DNA from: Herbidospora daliensis
GTDB taxonomy: Bacteria > Actinomycetota > Actinomycetes > Streptosporangiales > Streptosporangiaceae
Direction of reading: 5' to 3'
Length of the DNA: 64,000 nt
Assembly: GCF_001570585.1 (NCBI RefSeq)
Contig: NZ_BBXF01000003.1
Span: forward strand, 779,353 to 843,352
The notes below the pieces were generated by a model that worked only from the letters and a program-made list of their open reading frames with translations, ran no database searches and was not told the origin of the DNA. Every line of letters begins with the position of its first letter. The first letter of the stretch is position 1. Position numbers and translations under genes: made by a program. Below, piece after piece: positions 25,956 to 34,429 of the stretch.

Positions 25956-25987
25956 CCGCTCGCCCGCCGTGCCGCTCGCCCGCCGTG
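25956..25987. repeat. Tandem 16-bp repeat (two exact copies)
   Basis: CCGCTCGCCCGCCGTG occurs twice head-to-tail (25956-25971, 25972-25987). Diverged pieces (GCTCGCCCGCT) flank it at about 25941 and 25996. It lies in the 209-bp gap between the LAL start and the RecD2 stop. No gene or clear promoter is visible in the repeat itself. Confidence 0.7.
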
Positions 25988-26053
25988 CCGGTGAGCCGCT
26001 CGCCCGCTGGGTCGCAGTCCCGATGTGCCGATCGGCCGCGGGGCTTATGACCG

Positions 26054-28174
26054 CTACACGTTCAGTCGGCGGGCCAGGCCGGTGTTCCTGGCCGTGCCCA
26101 GTTGGTGGACCGCCTGTTCGAGGGCGTCGCGGTGGCCCACCAGGACCACCCAGGACTTCGCCCTGGTCACCAGCGTGTAGAGCAGCCGCCTCCGCAGCAT
26201 GACGCCGCCCGACTCGGCCACCAGGGGCGCGACCACGAACGGGTATTCGCTGCCCTGCGCGCGGTGAACGCTGATCGCGTAGGCGTGGGTGAGGTCGTCG
26301 AGTTCGTCGAAGCCGTAGTCGACCTCGCGCCCGTCGTCGACCCGGAGGGCGGCCGTGCGGCCGGGGAGGTCGATCGCGGTGATGGTGGCGGTTTCGCCGT
26401 TGAAGACGCCCTTGTCGTAGTTGTTGCGGACCGGCATGACCCGGTCGCCCACCCGGAACACCTCGGGACCCGACCAGAACTCGGCCACGCCGTCGCGGGC
26501 CGGGTTGCGGCGTTCCTGGAGCAGCCGTCCGATCTCGACCGTGCCGGTCACGCCGCGCCGCATGGGGCAGAGCACCTGCACCTGGTCGGGCGGCACCCCC
26601 TGCTTGCGGGGGATGCCCTCGGTCGCCAGCTCGACCACCCGTTCGGCGACGAGCTCGGGGTCGCCCGCCTCCTCGAACCAGAAGCCGCCGCGCCCCGGCA
26701 GGTCGGGCAGGTTCCCCGACCGGATCAGGTGGGCCGCCCGGACGATCCCGCTGCCCTCGGCCTGGCGGAACACGTGGGTCAGCCGCACCCGGGGCACACC
26801 CGGCACCTTCAGCACGTCGGCCAGCACGTTGCCCGGACCGATGCTGGGCAGCTGGTCGGTGTCGCCCACCAGCAGCAGGTGGCCGCCGTCGGGGATCGCG
26901 GCCGTCAGCCGGACCGCCAGGTGGAGGTCGAGCATCGACGCCTCGTCGACCACGACCAGGTCGGCCCCGGCGGGGAACTCGGCGAACAGGGTGGTGCCGT
27001 CGTCGTCGGGGGGCCGCAACATCCTGTGGACGGTCATCGCCGGCAGGCCGGTCAGCTCCGACAGCCGCTTGGCCGCCTTCCCGGTCGGCGCGGCCAGCGT
27101 CACCGTGCCGCCCATGGCGCGGACCGCCCGCGCGATCGAGCGCACGGTGTGGCTCTTGCCGCAGCCGGGGCCGCCGGTCAGCACCGTCACCTGGCAGGTC
27201 AGCGCGAGCGTCACGGCCGCCCGCTGGTCGTCGTGGAGGGAGGCGTCCTCGTCGTAGTGGCGCATCGGCATGCCCGACGTGGCCGACATGAGGCGCTGCA
27301 GGTGCCCGGCCAGCGCGACCTCGCGGCTGTGCAGCTCCTTGTCGTACACGACGACCCTGCCGGGTTGTTCCCCGGCCTCGACCACCACGCGGCGTTCGGC
27401 GGTCAGCGCGTCGACCATCGTGCGGACCAGCTCGGGATCCTGTTCGACCAGCTCGGCCGTCTGGGCGAGCAGGGCGGGCATCGGCAGGTAGCAGTGGCCG
27501 CCCCGCGCGGCGGCCGATTCGAGGCGGTCGAGGATCGCGGCCTTGATCCGCTGCGGGCTGCGTTCGGGCACGCCCGACCGCAGGGCGATGCGGTCGGCGA
27601 CGTGGAACCCGACGCCGCGCACCCGCCCGATCAGCCGGTAGGGGTCGGTGGTGACGACCTCTTCGCTGTCGGAGCCGAACGCCTGGTAGATCTTGGCGGC
27701 CAGCAGCGGGGAGACCCCGAACCCCTGCAACGTCACCATGAGGGCGGCGACCGCCTTCTGGTCGAGCCACGCCTCGACGATCTGGGCCCGCCGTTGCGGG
27801 CCGATGTTGATCACCTCGGTCAGCCGGCCGGGCTCGGCGTCGATCACGGTCAGGGTGTCCGCGCCGAAGTGCCCGACGATCGCCGCCGCCAGCCGGGGGC
27901 CGATGCCCCTGATCAGCCCCGACCCCAGATAGGCCTGGATGGCCGGGATCGTCGCCGGGGTCACCCGCTCGCACGCCTCGGCCGCGAACCTGCGCCCGTG
28001 GCGGGGGTGGTCGGACCACGCCCCGGTCAGCCTCAGGGTCTCGCCGGGCTGCACGCCCGCCAGCACGCGACCGGCGGCGACGAAACCGCCGCCGCCGTCG
28101 CTCATCCGCGCGACCGTGTATTCGTCGTCGCGGACGAACACCAGCCGCTCGACCGTCGCCTCCACGGGCGCCAC
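26054..28174 (-). CDS. recD2: RecD2-type ATP-dependent DNA helicase
   Basis: SF1B 5'-3' helicase of 706 residues, the RecBC-independent RecD2 class. The N-terminal part has an OB-like segment and tandem helix-hairpin-helix motifs (LIRGIGPRLAAAIVGHFG, VRGVGFHVADRIA). The helicase core has Walker A TGGPGCGKSHT, Walker B VVVDEASMLD, the GDTDQLPSIG motif III, and the C-terminal SVHRAQGSEYPFV motif VI. It starts at GTG 28174, immediately before the conserved EATVERLVF. It probably acts in recombination or replication-fork repair. No recB/recC genes are nearby, as usual for this class. It lies 27 bp downstream of the GH99-like gene on the same strand, so readthrough is possible. Confidence 0.95.
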   Translation of the reverse strand: MAPVEATVERLVFVRDDEYTVARMSDGGGGFVAAGRVLAGVQPGETLRLTGAWSDHPRHGRRFAAEACERVTPATIPAIQAYLGSGLIRGIGPRLAAAIVGHFGADTLTVIDAEPGRLTEVINIGPQRRAQIVEAWLDQKAVAALMVTLQGFGVSPLLAAKIYQAFGSDSEEVVTTDPYRLIGRVRGVGFHVADRIALRSGVPERSPQRIKAAILDRLESAAARGGHCYLPMPALLAQTAELVEQDPELVRTMVDALTAERRVVVEAGEQPGRVVVYDKELHSREVALAGHLQRLMSATSGMPMRHYDEDASLHDDQRAAVTLALTCQVTVLTGGPGCGKSHTVRSIARAVRAMGGTVTLAAPTGKAAKRLSELTGLPAMTVHRMLRPPDDDGTTLFAEFPAGADLVVVDEASMLDLHLAVRLTAAIPDGGHLLLVGDTDQLPSIGPGNVLADVLKVPGVPRVRLTHVFRQAEGSGIVRAAHLIRSGNLPDLPGRGGFWFEEAGDPELVAERVVELATEGIPRKQGVPPDQVQVLCPMRRGVTGTVEIGRLLQERRNPARDGVAEFWSGPEVFRVGDRVMPVRNNYDKGVFNGETATITAIDLPGRTAALRVDDGREVDYGFDELDDLTHAYAISVHRAQGSEYPFVVAPLVAESGGVMLRRRLLYTLVTRAKSWVVLVGHRDALEQAVHQLGTARNTGLARRLNV

Positions 28175-28201
28175 TCTAGGAGCACCCGGCGACAGTTCCG
28201 G

Positions 28202-30136
28202 TTACTGCGTCACGATGTCGAACTGCTCCCAGCCGCCGATGGCCGCCCGGTTGGCGATCAGCGCGGCGGCGCCGTTGTTCTCGGCGCAGACGTACTGGTT
28301 GTTGGCCTGCGACCGGAGGCTGACCGAGCCGTTCGGGTTCTGCACCAGCGTGAACGTCTCCCACGGGCCGACGGCCGTCCGGTTGGCGATCAGCGGCGCG
28401 GCGCCCGCGTTCTCGGCGCACACGTACTGGTTGTTCGAGCGGGCCCGCAGCGCGATCTGGCCGTTGGCGAGATTGACGCGCTCGAACTGCTGGGCGGTGC
28501 CGACCGTGGTGGCGTTCGCGATCAGGTTCTGGCCGGCGCTCGCCGTCACGAACCTGCTGTTGACGCGGGCCCGCAGCGCGACGTAGGCGGTGGTCTGCGC
28601 CAGCGTCGTGGCCGACACCCCGCTCGACGGCGCCGAGGCGTTCCCGGCGGCGTCGCGGGCGACGACGGTGAAGGTGTAGGCCGTGTTCGGGGTCAGCCCG
28701 GTCACCGTGTACGTCGTCGCCGAGGTCGTGCCGGCCGCCGTGCCGCCCCGGTTGACCTGGTAGGACGCCACGCCGACGTTGTCGGTCGAGGCGGCCCACG
28801 ACAGGGTGACCGACGTCGCCGTCCGGTTGGTCACCACCAGGTTCGCGGGCACCGACGGGGCCTGGGTGTCGCCGCCCGACGAGGCGACCGGCGGGGTCGG
28901 CCGGGTCGCGGTGAGCGCGATCTGGCCCTTCAGCATGCGGCCGCCGTCGCCGGTCAGGCGCAGGTAGTAGTCGCTGGAACAGAAGGTGCCGTCTTCGTCG
29001 AGCGACAGGATGCCCGAGCCCGCGGGCACGGTGGCCTGCGTCTCGGTGGTCTTCGCGATCTGGTTGCCCTCGTTGTACTCGTCGAACATCGAGATGTAGA
29101 GGCCGTGCGACCCGGCGCGGATGGTGTTGTAGAACATGCGCCACATGAAGTCGCCGTGCGCGCGGGCCCGCGACTGGAGGTCGCCGGGCATGACGCACGG
29201 CTGGTAGTCGATGCCGTTGGCGTTGCAGTCGGCCACGTCGGGCACGACGTTGTTGGCGTAGAAGCCGTCGAGGCCCGAGATGGTGTGGGTGCGGCCGACC
29301 ATCCACGGCGAGATCATGTTGAAGGCGCGGTAGACCTCGCCGAACCCGCTGCGCGAGTCGTTGATGCCCTGCCGCCAGTAGGTCGGCACGCCGCCGATGA
29401 CGTAGCAGCCCTGCGCCTTGAACCAGTTGATCACTTCGAGGCAGGGCGCCGGGGGGAACGGGCGGCCGGGGTCGTTGAACCCGAATCCCCAGATGCAGAC
29501 GACGGGCTTGCCGTTCTGGCGGGCGTACATGGGGCTCTGGGTGTACGCCGACATCTTCGACGTCCAGTCGGTCTTGATCTCCGACTGGAAGTTCGTCCAG
29601 CTGGTGACGTCGTACATGATGTAGAACTTGCGGCCGTAGGCCTCGGCGGCCTGCCGGACCTTGGCGGTGATGCCGTCGCGGATCGGGCCCTCGGCCCCGA
29701 ACGGGTTGAAGCGCTGCAGCGCCGCGGTGTCGCAGTTGTAGTCGCGCATCCACTTGAAGTGGGTGTCGATCGTCTGCTGGTCCCACGAGGAGAACAGGTT
29801 GGCCGTCTGGCCGTTGTTCAGGTTCTGGTAGAGCGTCGGGTAGGTGCGCGTGTAGTCGCGGATGTCCGGCCACGACACGATCGTGGTGTTGGAGGGCGAC
29901 GGCGGCACGGTGTTGTCCTGGCCGCTCCAGTGCCACCACCGGTCGATGGGCGAGCCGTCGCCCCGGCAGGCGAACCAGCCCTGATATCCGACGGTGATCT
30001 TCCCCACCACGTCGCCGGGCGGGCTCGCCGCGTGCGCCGGGCTGGAGAGCGCGGACAGCACACCGGTCGAGGACACCGCGGCGAGGGCGGAGCCGGTCAT
30101 GGCGGAGGTCATGAACCCCCGGCGGGAGACGGCCAC
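28202..30136 (-). CDS. Tat-exported GH99-like glycoside hydrolase with FnIII and fascin-like beta-trefoil
   Basis: A 644-residue secreted enzyme. The Tat signal is clear (SRRGFMTSA, hydrophobic stretch, AHA cleavage). The catalytic barrel spans about 40-385 with the GH71/GH99-like features VGYQGWFACRGDG, KFYIMYDVTSW, VVCIWGFGFNDPGR and LYISMFDEYNEGNQI; the acidic residues in the last motif are likely catalytic. A fibronectin type III domain follows (about 415-500, PANLVVTNRTATSVTLSW), then a fascin/ricin-like beta-trefoil in three repeats of the type YVCAENAGAAPLIANR that may bind polysaccharide. Probable target: mannan, xylan or another plant or fungal glycan. Substrate not resolved. Confidence 0.88.
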   Translation of the reverse strand: MAVSRRGFMTSAMTGSALAAVSSTGVLSALSSPAHAASPPGDVVGKITVGYQGWFACRGDGSPIDRWWHWSGQDNTVPPSPSNTTIVSWPDIRDYTRTYPTLYQNLNNGQTANLFSSWDQQTIDTHFKWMRDYNCDTAALQRFNPFGAEGPIRDGITAKVRQAAEAYGRKFYIMYDVTSWTNFQSEIKTDWTSKMSAYTQSPMYARQNGKPVVCIWGFGFNDPGRPFPPAPCLEVINWFKAQGCYVIGGVPTYWRQGINDSRSGFGEVYRAFNMISPWMVGRTHTISGLDGFYANNVVPDVADCNANGIDYQPCVMPGDLQSRARAHGDFMWRMFYNTIRAGSHGLYISMFDEYNEGNQIAKTTETQATVPAGSGILSLDEDGTFCSSDYYLRLTGDGGRMLKGQIALTATRPTPPVASSGGDTQAPSVPANLVVTNRTATSVTLSWAASTDNVGVASYQVNRGGTAAGTTSATTYTVTGLTPNTAYTFTVVARDAAGNASAPSSGVSATTLAQTTAYVALRARVNSRFVTASAGQNLIANATTVGTAQQFERVNLANGQIALRARSNNQYVCAENAGAAPLIANRTAVGPWETFTLVQNPNGSVSLRSQANNQYVCAENNGAAALIANRAAIGGWEQFDIVTQ

Positions 30137-30379
30137 GTGGGACTCCTTCGGTCTGGCGGAGGGAAGGGCGCGTCACGGTGTTATCGCCGCGTAACATCGG
30201 ACGGCTCGGCGTCATCTTGACAGCCGTCGACACACGAACGCAACATTCGGCAGCCTTTTGGAAACTTCTGGATGAAACCTCGGTAAGAGTCCGCAGGTCA
30301 GGGTGTCGAGGTGGACCGGTCCAGGTTGTCGAGTTCTGTAAAGAACCCTTCGACTTACTCGAAAAGATCGGATCTCTAC

Positions 30380-30424
30380 GTACTCACTTGAATGGGAGTT
30401 GAGTACTTGGTAGCGTTTGAGTAC
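30380..30424. promoter_or_regulatory. Triple TGAGTAC operator candidate upstream of the membrane protein/regulator pair
   Basis: In the 306-bp non-coding stretch 30137-30442, GTACTCA (30380-30386) faces TGAGTAC (30400-30406), and TTGAGTAC recurs at 30417-30424, 18 bp from the previous copy. The array ends 19 bp before the preferred GTG start and right before the ribosome-binding site, a repressor-like position. The winged-helix protein encoded second in this operon is the obvious candidate to bind it. The rest of the stretch holds a perfect -35 hexamer TTGACA at 30217 with only a weak -10; I see no gene in it. Confidence 0.45.
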
Positions 30425-30442
30425 CGGAACGGAGGAGGAGTT

Positions 30443-30865
30443 GTGGAACTGTCCGCTGGTGCGGCTCTCGACGAGGTGCGCAGGGTCGAGGAAGAGGTGC
30501 GCAAGACGCGCCGGTCCTACGGTGCGGTCCTGCTGGCGCTGGGCCTGGCGTCCGGCCCCTATTGGGGGGCCATGCTGCTCGGCCCCGACTGGGCCGGCTA
30601 CGTCGCGGGCGCCGGCTGGATCGCCCTTTTGATCTGGCTGCTGGCCCGTCCGCGCCGGTCCGGCCTGGGAGGGCGGATCAACACGCCCTGGGTCTCCCGC
30701 CTCGCGCTGCTGGGCGGGGTGACGTTCCTCGCGCCGATGGTGGTCGCGACCGGTCTTAAAATCGCGGGTGTGGAGAGCGCGAACTGGCTGGTGGCGTCGT
30801 TGTGCCTGGTCTCGGGTCTGCCGATGATCTATGCCGGGTGGCGGCTGCGGAGGGCCAGCCGATGA
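30443..30865 (+). CDS. Small four-helix integral membrane protein, unknown function
   Basis: A 140-residue protein. The GTG at 30443 is chosen because GGAGGAGGAG (30431-30440) lies directly upstream; the in-frame ATG at 30392 would place the operator-like repeats inside the gene. A charged N-terminal helix (LDEVRRVEEEVRKTRR) is followed by four predicted membrane segments. It overlaps the winged-helix regulator by ATGA. Such membrane protein/regulator pairs recur in actinomycetes; the membrane partner may be the regulator's target or sensor. No known family assigned. Confidence 0.8.
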   Translation: MELSAGAALDEVRRVEEEVRKTRRSYGAVLLALGLASGPYWGAMLLGPDWAGYVAGAGWIALLIWLLARPRRSGLGGRINTPWVSRLALLGGVTFLAPMVVATGLKIAGVESANWLVASLCLVSGLPMIYAGWRLRRASR

Positions 30866-31188
30866 GCGCGGCCCGGCCGCCGCAGGAGCACACCCACCCG
30901 CGCCACGACCTCGACGACCTCATCCACGCCCCCGTGCGCCTGTCGATCATGGCGACCCTGGCGGCGGCCGAGCAGGCCGACTTCCGCTTCCTCAAGGAGA
31001 CCATCGAGGTCAGCGACTCGTTGTTGTCCAAGCACCTGCTGGCGCTCGAAGAGGCGGGCTACGTCAACGCGACCAAGGCGTTCGAGGGCAAACGCCCCCG
31101 AACCTGGTTGTCGCTGACCGACGAGGGCCGCGCGGCGTTCACCCGATACATGGACGTGCTCCATCAGATCATCGGGAAACCCTCCTGA
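30862..31188 (+). CDS. Winged-helix transcriptional regulator (HTH_34/ArsR-like)
   Basis: A 108-residue DNA-binding protein made of a single winged helix: HAPVRLSIMATLAAAEQ, a recognition helix in SDSLLSKHLLALEEAGYV, and a wing with KRPRTWLSLTDEGRAAF. This size and order match PF13601-type regulators, which often autoregulate. Translation is coupled to the upstream membrane protein. Its 3' end overlaps the convergent sensor kinase by 25 bp. It probably binds the TGAGTAC elements before the operon (inference). Confidence 0.9.
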   Translation: MSAARPPQEHTHPRHDLDDLIHAPVRLSIMATLAAAEQADFRFLKETIEVSDSLLSKHLLALEEAGYVNATKAFEGKRPRTWLSLTDEGRAAFTRYMDVLHQIIGKPS

Positions 31189-32546
31189 GCCGACGGCGGC
31201 AGGTCCTCCAGGGGTAGGCGGAGGACCATGCACGCGCCCCCGTTCGCGTCCTCGACGGCGAGCGAAGCCTGGTGGGCCTGGGCGATCTCGCGGCAGATGG
31301 CCAAGCCGAGGCCGGTGCCGCCGGGGTCCAGCTCGCGCGATTCCGGCAACCGCGCGAACCGCTCGAAGACGAGCTCGCGATATTCCGGGGCGATGCCGGC
31401 GCCGTCGTCCGCGACCACCAGCACCCCGGTGCCCTCCTCGGCCCTGACCGCGACGGTGACGCGGCTGGCGGCGTGCCGCTGGGCGTTGTCGAGCAGGTTC
31501 GTCAGCAGCCGGGAGATCAGCAGCCGGTCGCACGAGACGATCACGCCTTGGGCCAGGTCGGTCTCGATCGGCACCCGGCCGGGAAGGCGGCGCTCGACCT
31601 CGCGTCTGGCCAGCAGGCCCAGGTCGGCCGGCGCCTGCGGGGGCAGGTGCTCGCCGCTCAGGCGGGCCAGGGTGAGGATGTCCTCGGCCAGCGCCTGCTG
31701 GCGTTCCATGTCGTTGAGCAGGTCCCTGGCCGTGCGCGGCCAGTCGACGTCGGGATCCGTCAGCGCCTCCTCCAGCCGCAGCCGGGCCGCGGTGATGGGG
31801 GCGCGCAGGTCGTGGGAGACGTCCGAGGTGAACCGGCGCTCCCGCTCGATCGCCTCCTCCAGGTGCCGCAGGGTGCGGTTGGCGGTCGTGGCCAGATAGC
31901 GGATCTCGTCGTGGTGGGCCGGGACGGGCACCCGGCGGCCGGGGTGTCTCTCGGTGATCTCGGCGAGTTCCGAGGTGATGGCCACCACGGGACGCAGCGC
32001 GCGGCCGACGAGGAAGTCGGTGCCCACCGCCACCAGGATCAGCCAGATCAGCGCCCCGGCGACGAGGATCGCCGCGAACGCGCCGTCGCCGTACCAGGGG
32101 TGGACCGGCTCCCCTCCGTAGACGATCAGGGGGCCGCCCGGGGCCATGATCCACATCGCCGCGACGGTCAGGCACTGGCCGGGGAAACCGGGCACGTCGC
32201 AGACCTCCTGGTCCATGCCTCCGGGCCGCTTCGGCGGGACGAAGTAGGCCATCCGCGGCTGACCGGCCATCTGGGCGTTGGCCGACACGACCCGGCCGCC
32301 CGCGTCCACCACCTGCATCGCGACCGGCCCCTGGTCGGGCAGCACCGGAGGCACCACCGTGGCGCCGGCCAGCCGGTGCAACACCCGCAGGTCGGCCGAG
32401 TACACCTCGCGGAGCTGGTCGGACGTCCTGGACTCATGGTTGCTGTCGAGGACGAACCCCACGGTCACCGCGCACGCCAGCGTGGCCGCCGCCGTCGCCC
32501 AGACGGTCAGCCGCAGCCGCACCGGCCACTGCCGGGGAGACCTCAT
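31164..32546 (-). CDS. Orphan sensor histidine kinase
   Basis: A 460-residue membrane kinase with two helices (about 12-32 and 155-177) flanking a ~120-residue sensor containing two cysteines (CDVPGFPGQC). A HAMP domain and phosphoacceptor motif (DVSHDLRAPITAARL) follow, then the N box LLDNAQRHA and G boxes DDGAGIAPE and GTGLGLAICREI. All kinase motifs are intact. No response regulator gene is adjacent: the upstream genes are an ABC exporter and the downstream one is convergent. It therefore works with a remote regulator or the partner was lost. Confidence 0.93.
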   Translation of the reverse strand: MRSPRQWPVRLRLTVWATAAATLACAVTVGFVLDSNHESRTSDQLREVYSADLRVLHRLAGATVVPPVLPDQGPVAMQVVDAGGRVVSANAQMAGQPRMAYFVPPKRPGGMDQEVCDVPGFPGQCLTVAAMWIMAPGGPLIVYGGEPVHPWYGDGAFAAILVAGALIWLILVAVGTDFLVGRALRPVVAITSELAEITERHPGRRVPVPAHHDEIRYLATTANRTLRHLEEAIERERRFTSDVSHDLRAPITAARLRLEEALTDPDVDWPRTARDLLNDMERQQALAEDILTLARLSGEHLPPQAPADLGLLARREVERRLPGRVPIETDLAQGVIVSCDRLLISRLLTNLLDNAQRHAASRVTVAVRAEEGTGVLVVADDGAGIAPEYRELVFERFARLPESRELDPGGTGLGLAICREIAQAHQASLAVEDANGGACMVLRLPLEDLPPSAQEGFPMI

Positions 32547-32600
32547 CCCGGCCGGTCCGTGCGGCGCTCATCCAGGTCCATCACTAAAAGTTAGCAATGG

Positions 32601-34424
32601 CTACTTTTCGTGAGTGATGGCGGGATCGGCCCGGTCGTGCCAGTTCGGGATGACCGTGCCGAAATAGATCATCACGGCCCCCAGGGCGACGAACGCCACG
32701 GCCACCGGGACCCGCCACGGGTCGTGCAGGTGCAGGGCCAGGAACCAGAGCCGGGAGTCGCCGCCGGTCCAGATCGTCCACAGCGGCACCAGCCCCTGCG
32801 GGAACAGCGGGATCCAGCAGAAGATCCACAGGAACGTGACCAGCGCCTGCTTTCCGGCCGGGAGCTTCACCTTCGCCCGCCCGAGGGCCGCCGCGCCGGA
32901 GCCCGGCGTCACGGTCCCGCCCGAGCGCATCAGGCCCAGCAGTTCGGGCCCCTTCGACGCCAGCCGCCGGTGGGCCAGCCGCCCGAACCACCACGTCAGC
33001 CCGGCGCCCGTCGCCGCCCCGGCCACCACGGCCAGCCACGAGACGACCGGCAGGTCGAGCGCGTCGCCGAGATACGCGACGGCGCCGGCCGGGACGGCCG
33101 TCACGGTCACCAGCAGCAGCATCAGCACGACCTGGCCGAAGATCGCGCCCGCCTCCAGCGGGTTGCCGCTGCGCCGGTTCGGCTCGGTCACCGGCACCAG
33201 CATGGTGACCGACACCAGGGCGATCAGGCCGGCCCCGCCGCCCAGCACGGCGGCCAGGATCGACAGGGTCCACGGCCAGGTCCAGCCCTCGCCGCCGGCG
33301 ATGGTCCCGGCGACGGTCAGGACGGTCGCGATCGGGGCCACCCGCAGCAACCAGGCGACCTGGCGGCCGCGTACCTCAGCCCTTTCGGTGCCGGGGTTGA
33401 CCAGGGTCAGCCACAGGGAGGTGCCGTCGAGGCCGAACAGGTTGGCCGAGGTCGCGGCGGCCATCACGACCACCAGCACGCCGGCCCACGGCAGCATGCC
33501 CCACCAGCCGATGATCAGCGGGACCAGCGTGTAGAGCACGCCGAAGAAGACGGCGAACCACAGCAGGTGGGTGCGCATCAGGTCGCGCGACCAGGTCCGC
33601 AGCTCCTTGGCCGCCACCGCGCCGACCGGGCCGCGGGCGGGCAGGTCACGCCCGGTGCCCTGGGGCACCCAGTGCAGGGGCTTAGTGGTGGTCCGCCTGA
33701 CCAGCAGCCGCGACCACACCAGCAGCGCCAGCGCGATGAGCGCGCAGATCCCGAGGAGGGCCGCCGCCGCCACGAGCCAGTCGCCGCGCCCGGCCGCCTC
33801 CACGGCCGCCAGGCCCCAGCCCGACGGCAACCAGCGCACCACCGACGAGAAGGCCGGCGGGAAGCCCGAAGACAGCAGGTCGAACTGGATCGCCGCCCAG
33901 ATCAGCACCCACGACTGGTTCAGCACGACGTTCATCGACGCGTTGACGAACGCCGCCAGGATCGCGCCGGTCCGCGACCTGACCGCCACGCCCAGCACGC
34001 CGATCATCAGCCGCGACAGCGCCACGACGAGCGCCACCATCAGCGGGATCGCGACCAGCGCGACGGTGAACCCGGCCAGGCCGAACGAGGCGGCGTAGAC
34101 CGCCAGGGCGCTGAACGCGACCAGGCTGACCAGCGGCGGGACGCCGACGAAGGCGGTGCCGAGCAGGCCGAGGGCCAGCTTGCGCGGGTCGATCGGCAGC
34201 AGCGAGAAGTGCTCGGGGCGCACGCTCTCGTCGCCGCCGCCGGTGTAGACCGGGCCGAGCATCCAGCCGAACAACCAGACCGCGAAGACGGCCGCGAGCA
34301 GGTCGCCGTCGAGGCCCGCCACCACGATCGTGCCGACCGCCAGGGCCAGGCCGGCCAGGCCGCCCATGACCATGCCGGCCGCGCGGGACCCGCCGATCGA
34401 GTGCCGCAGCACCCGGACCTTCAT
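32601..34424 (-). CDS. ABC-2-like exporter permease, ~12 membrane helices
   Basis: A 607-residue integral membrane protein composed almost entirely of hydrophobic helices in two halves, linked by a cytoplasmic region around LRTWSRDLMRTH. It follows the ATPase gene by 5 bp and uses the ATG at 34424; no ribosome-binding site is evident, so translation is probably coupled. It forms an exporter with the ATPase downstream in name but upstream in transcription order. Early residues (LLAAVFAVWLFGWMLGPVYTGGGDESVRPEHFSLLPI) place an exposed loop between helices 2 and 3. Substrate unknown; similar pairs export lipids, antibiotics or peptides. Confidence 0.85.
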   Translation of the reverse strand: MKVRVLRHSIGGSRAAGMVMGGLAGLALAVGTIVVAGLDGDLLAAVFAVWLFGWMLGPVYTGGGDESVRPEHFSLLPIDPRKLALGLLGTAFVGVPPLVSLVAFSALAVYAASFGLAGFTVALVAIPLMVALVVALSRLMIGVLGVAVRSRTGAILAAFVNASMNVVLNQSWVLIWAAIQFDLLSSGFPPAFSSVVRWLPSGWGLAAVEAAGRGDWLVAAAALLGICALIALALLVWSRLLVRRTTTKPLHWVPQGTGRDLPARGPVGAVAAKELRTWSRDLMRTHLLWFAVFFGVLYTLVPLIIGWWGMLPWAGVLVVVMAAATSANLFGLDGTSLWLTLVNPGTERAEVRGRQVAWLLRVAPIATVLTVAGTIAGGEGWTWPWTLSILAAVLGGGAGLIALVSVTMLVPVTEPNRRSGNPLEAGAIFGQVVLMLLLVTVTAVPAGAVAYLGDALDLPVVSWLAVVAGAATGAGLTWWFGRLAHRRLASKGPELLGLMRSGGTVTPGSGAAALGRAKVKLPAGKQALVTFLWIFCWIPLFPQGLVPLWTIWTGGDSRLWFLALHLHDPWRVPVAVAFVALGAVMIYFGTVIPNWHDRADPAITHEK

Positions 34425-34429
34425 GGCGA

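Noticed and set aside
26102-30220. A 1,372-codon plus-strand open frame across RecD2 and the GH99-like gene
   Set aside because: It spans two real genes on the other strand, is low-complexity and has no domain; it arises from GC bias.
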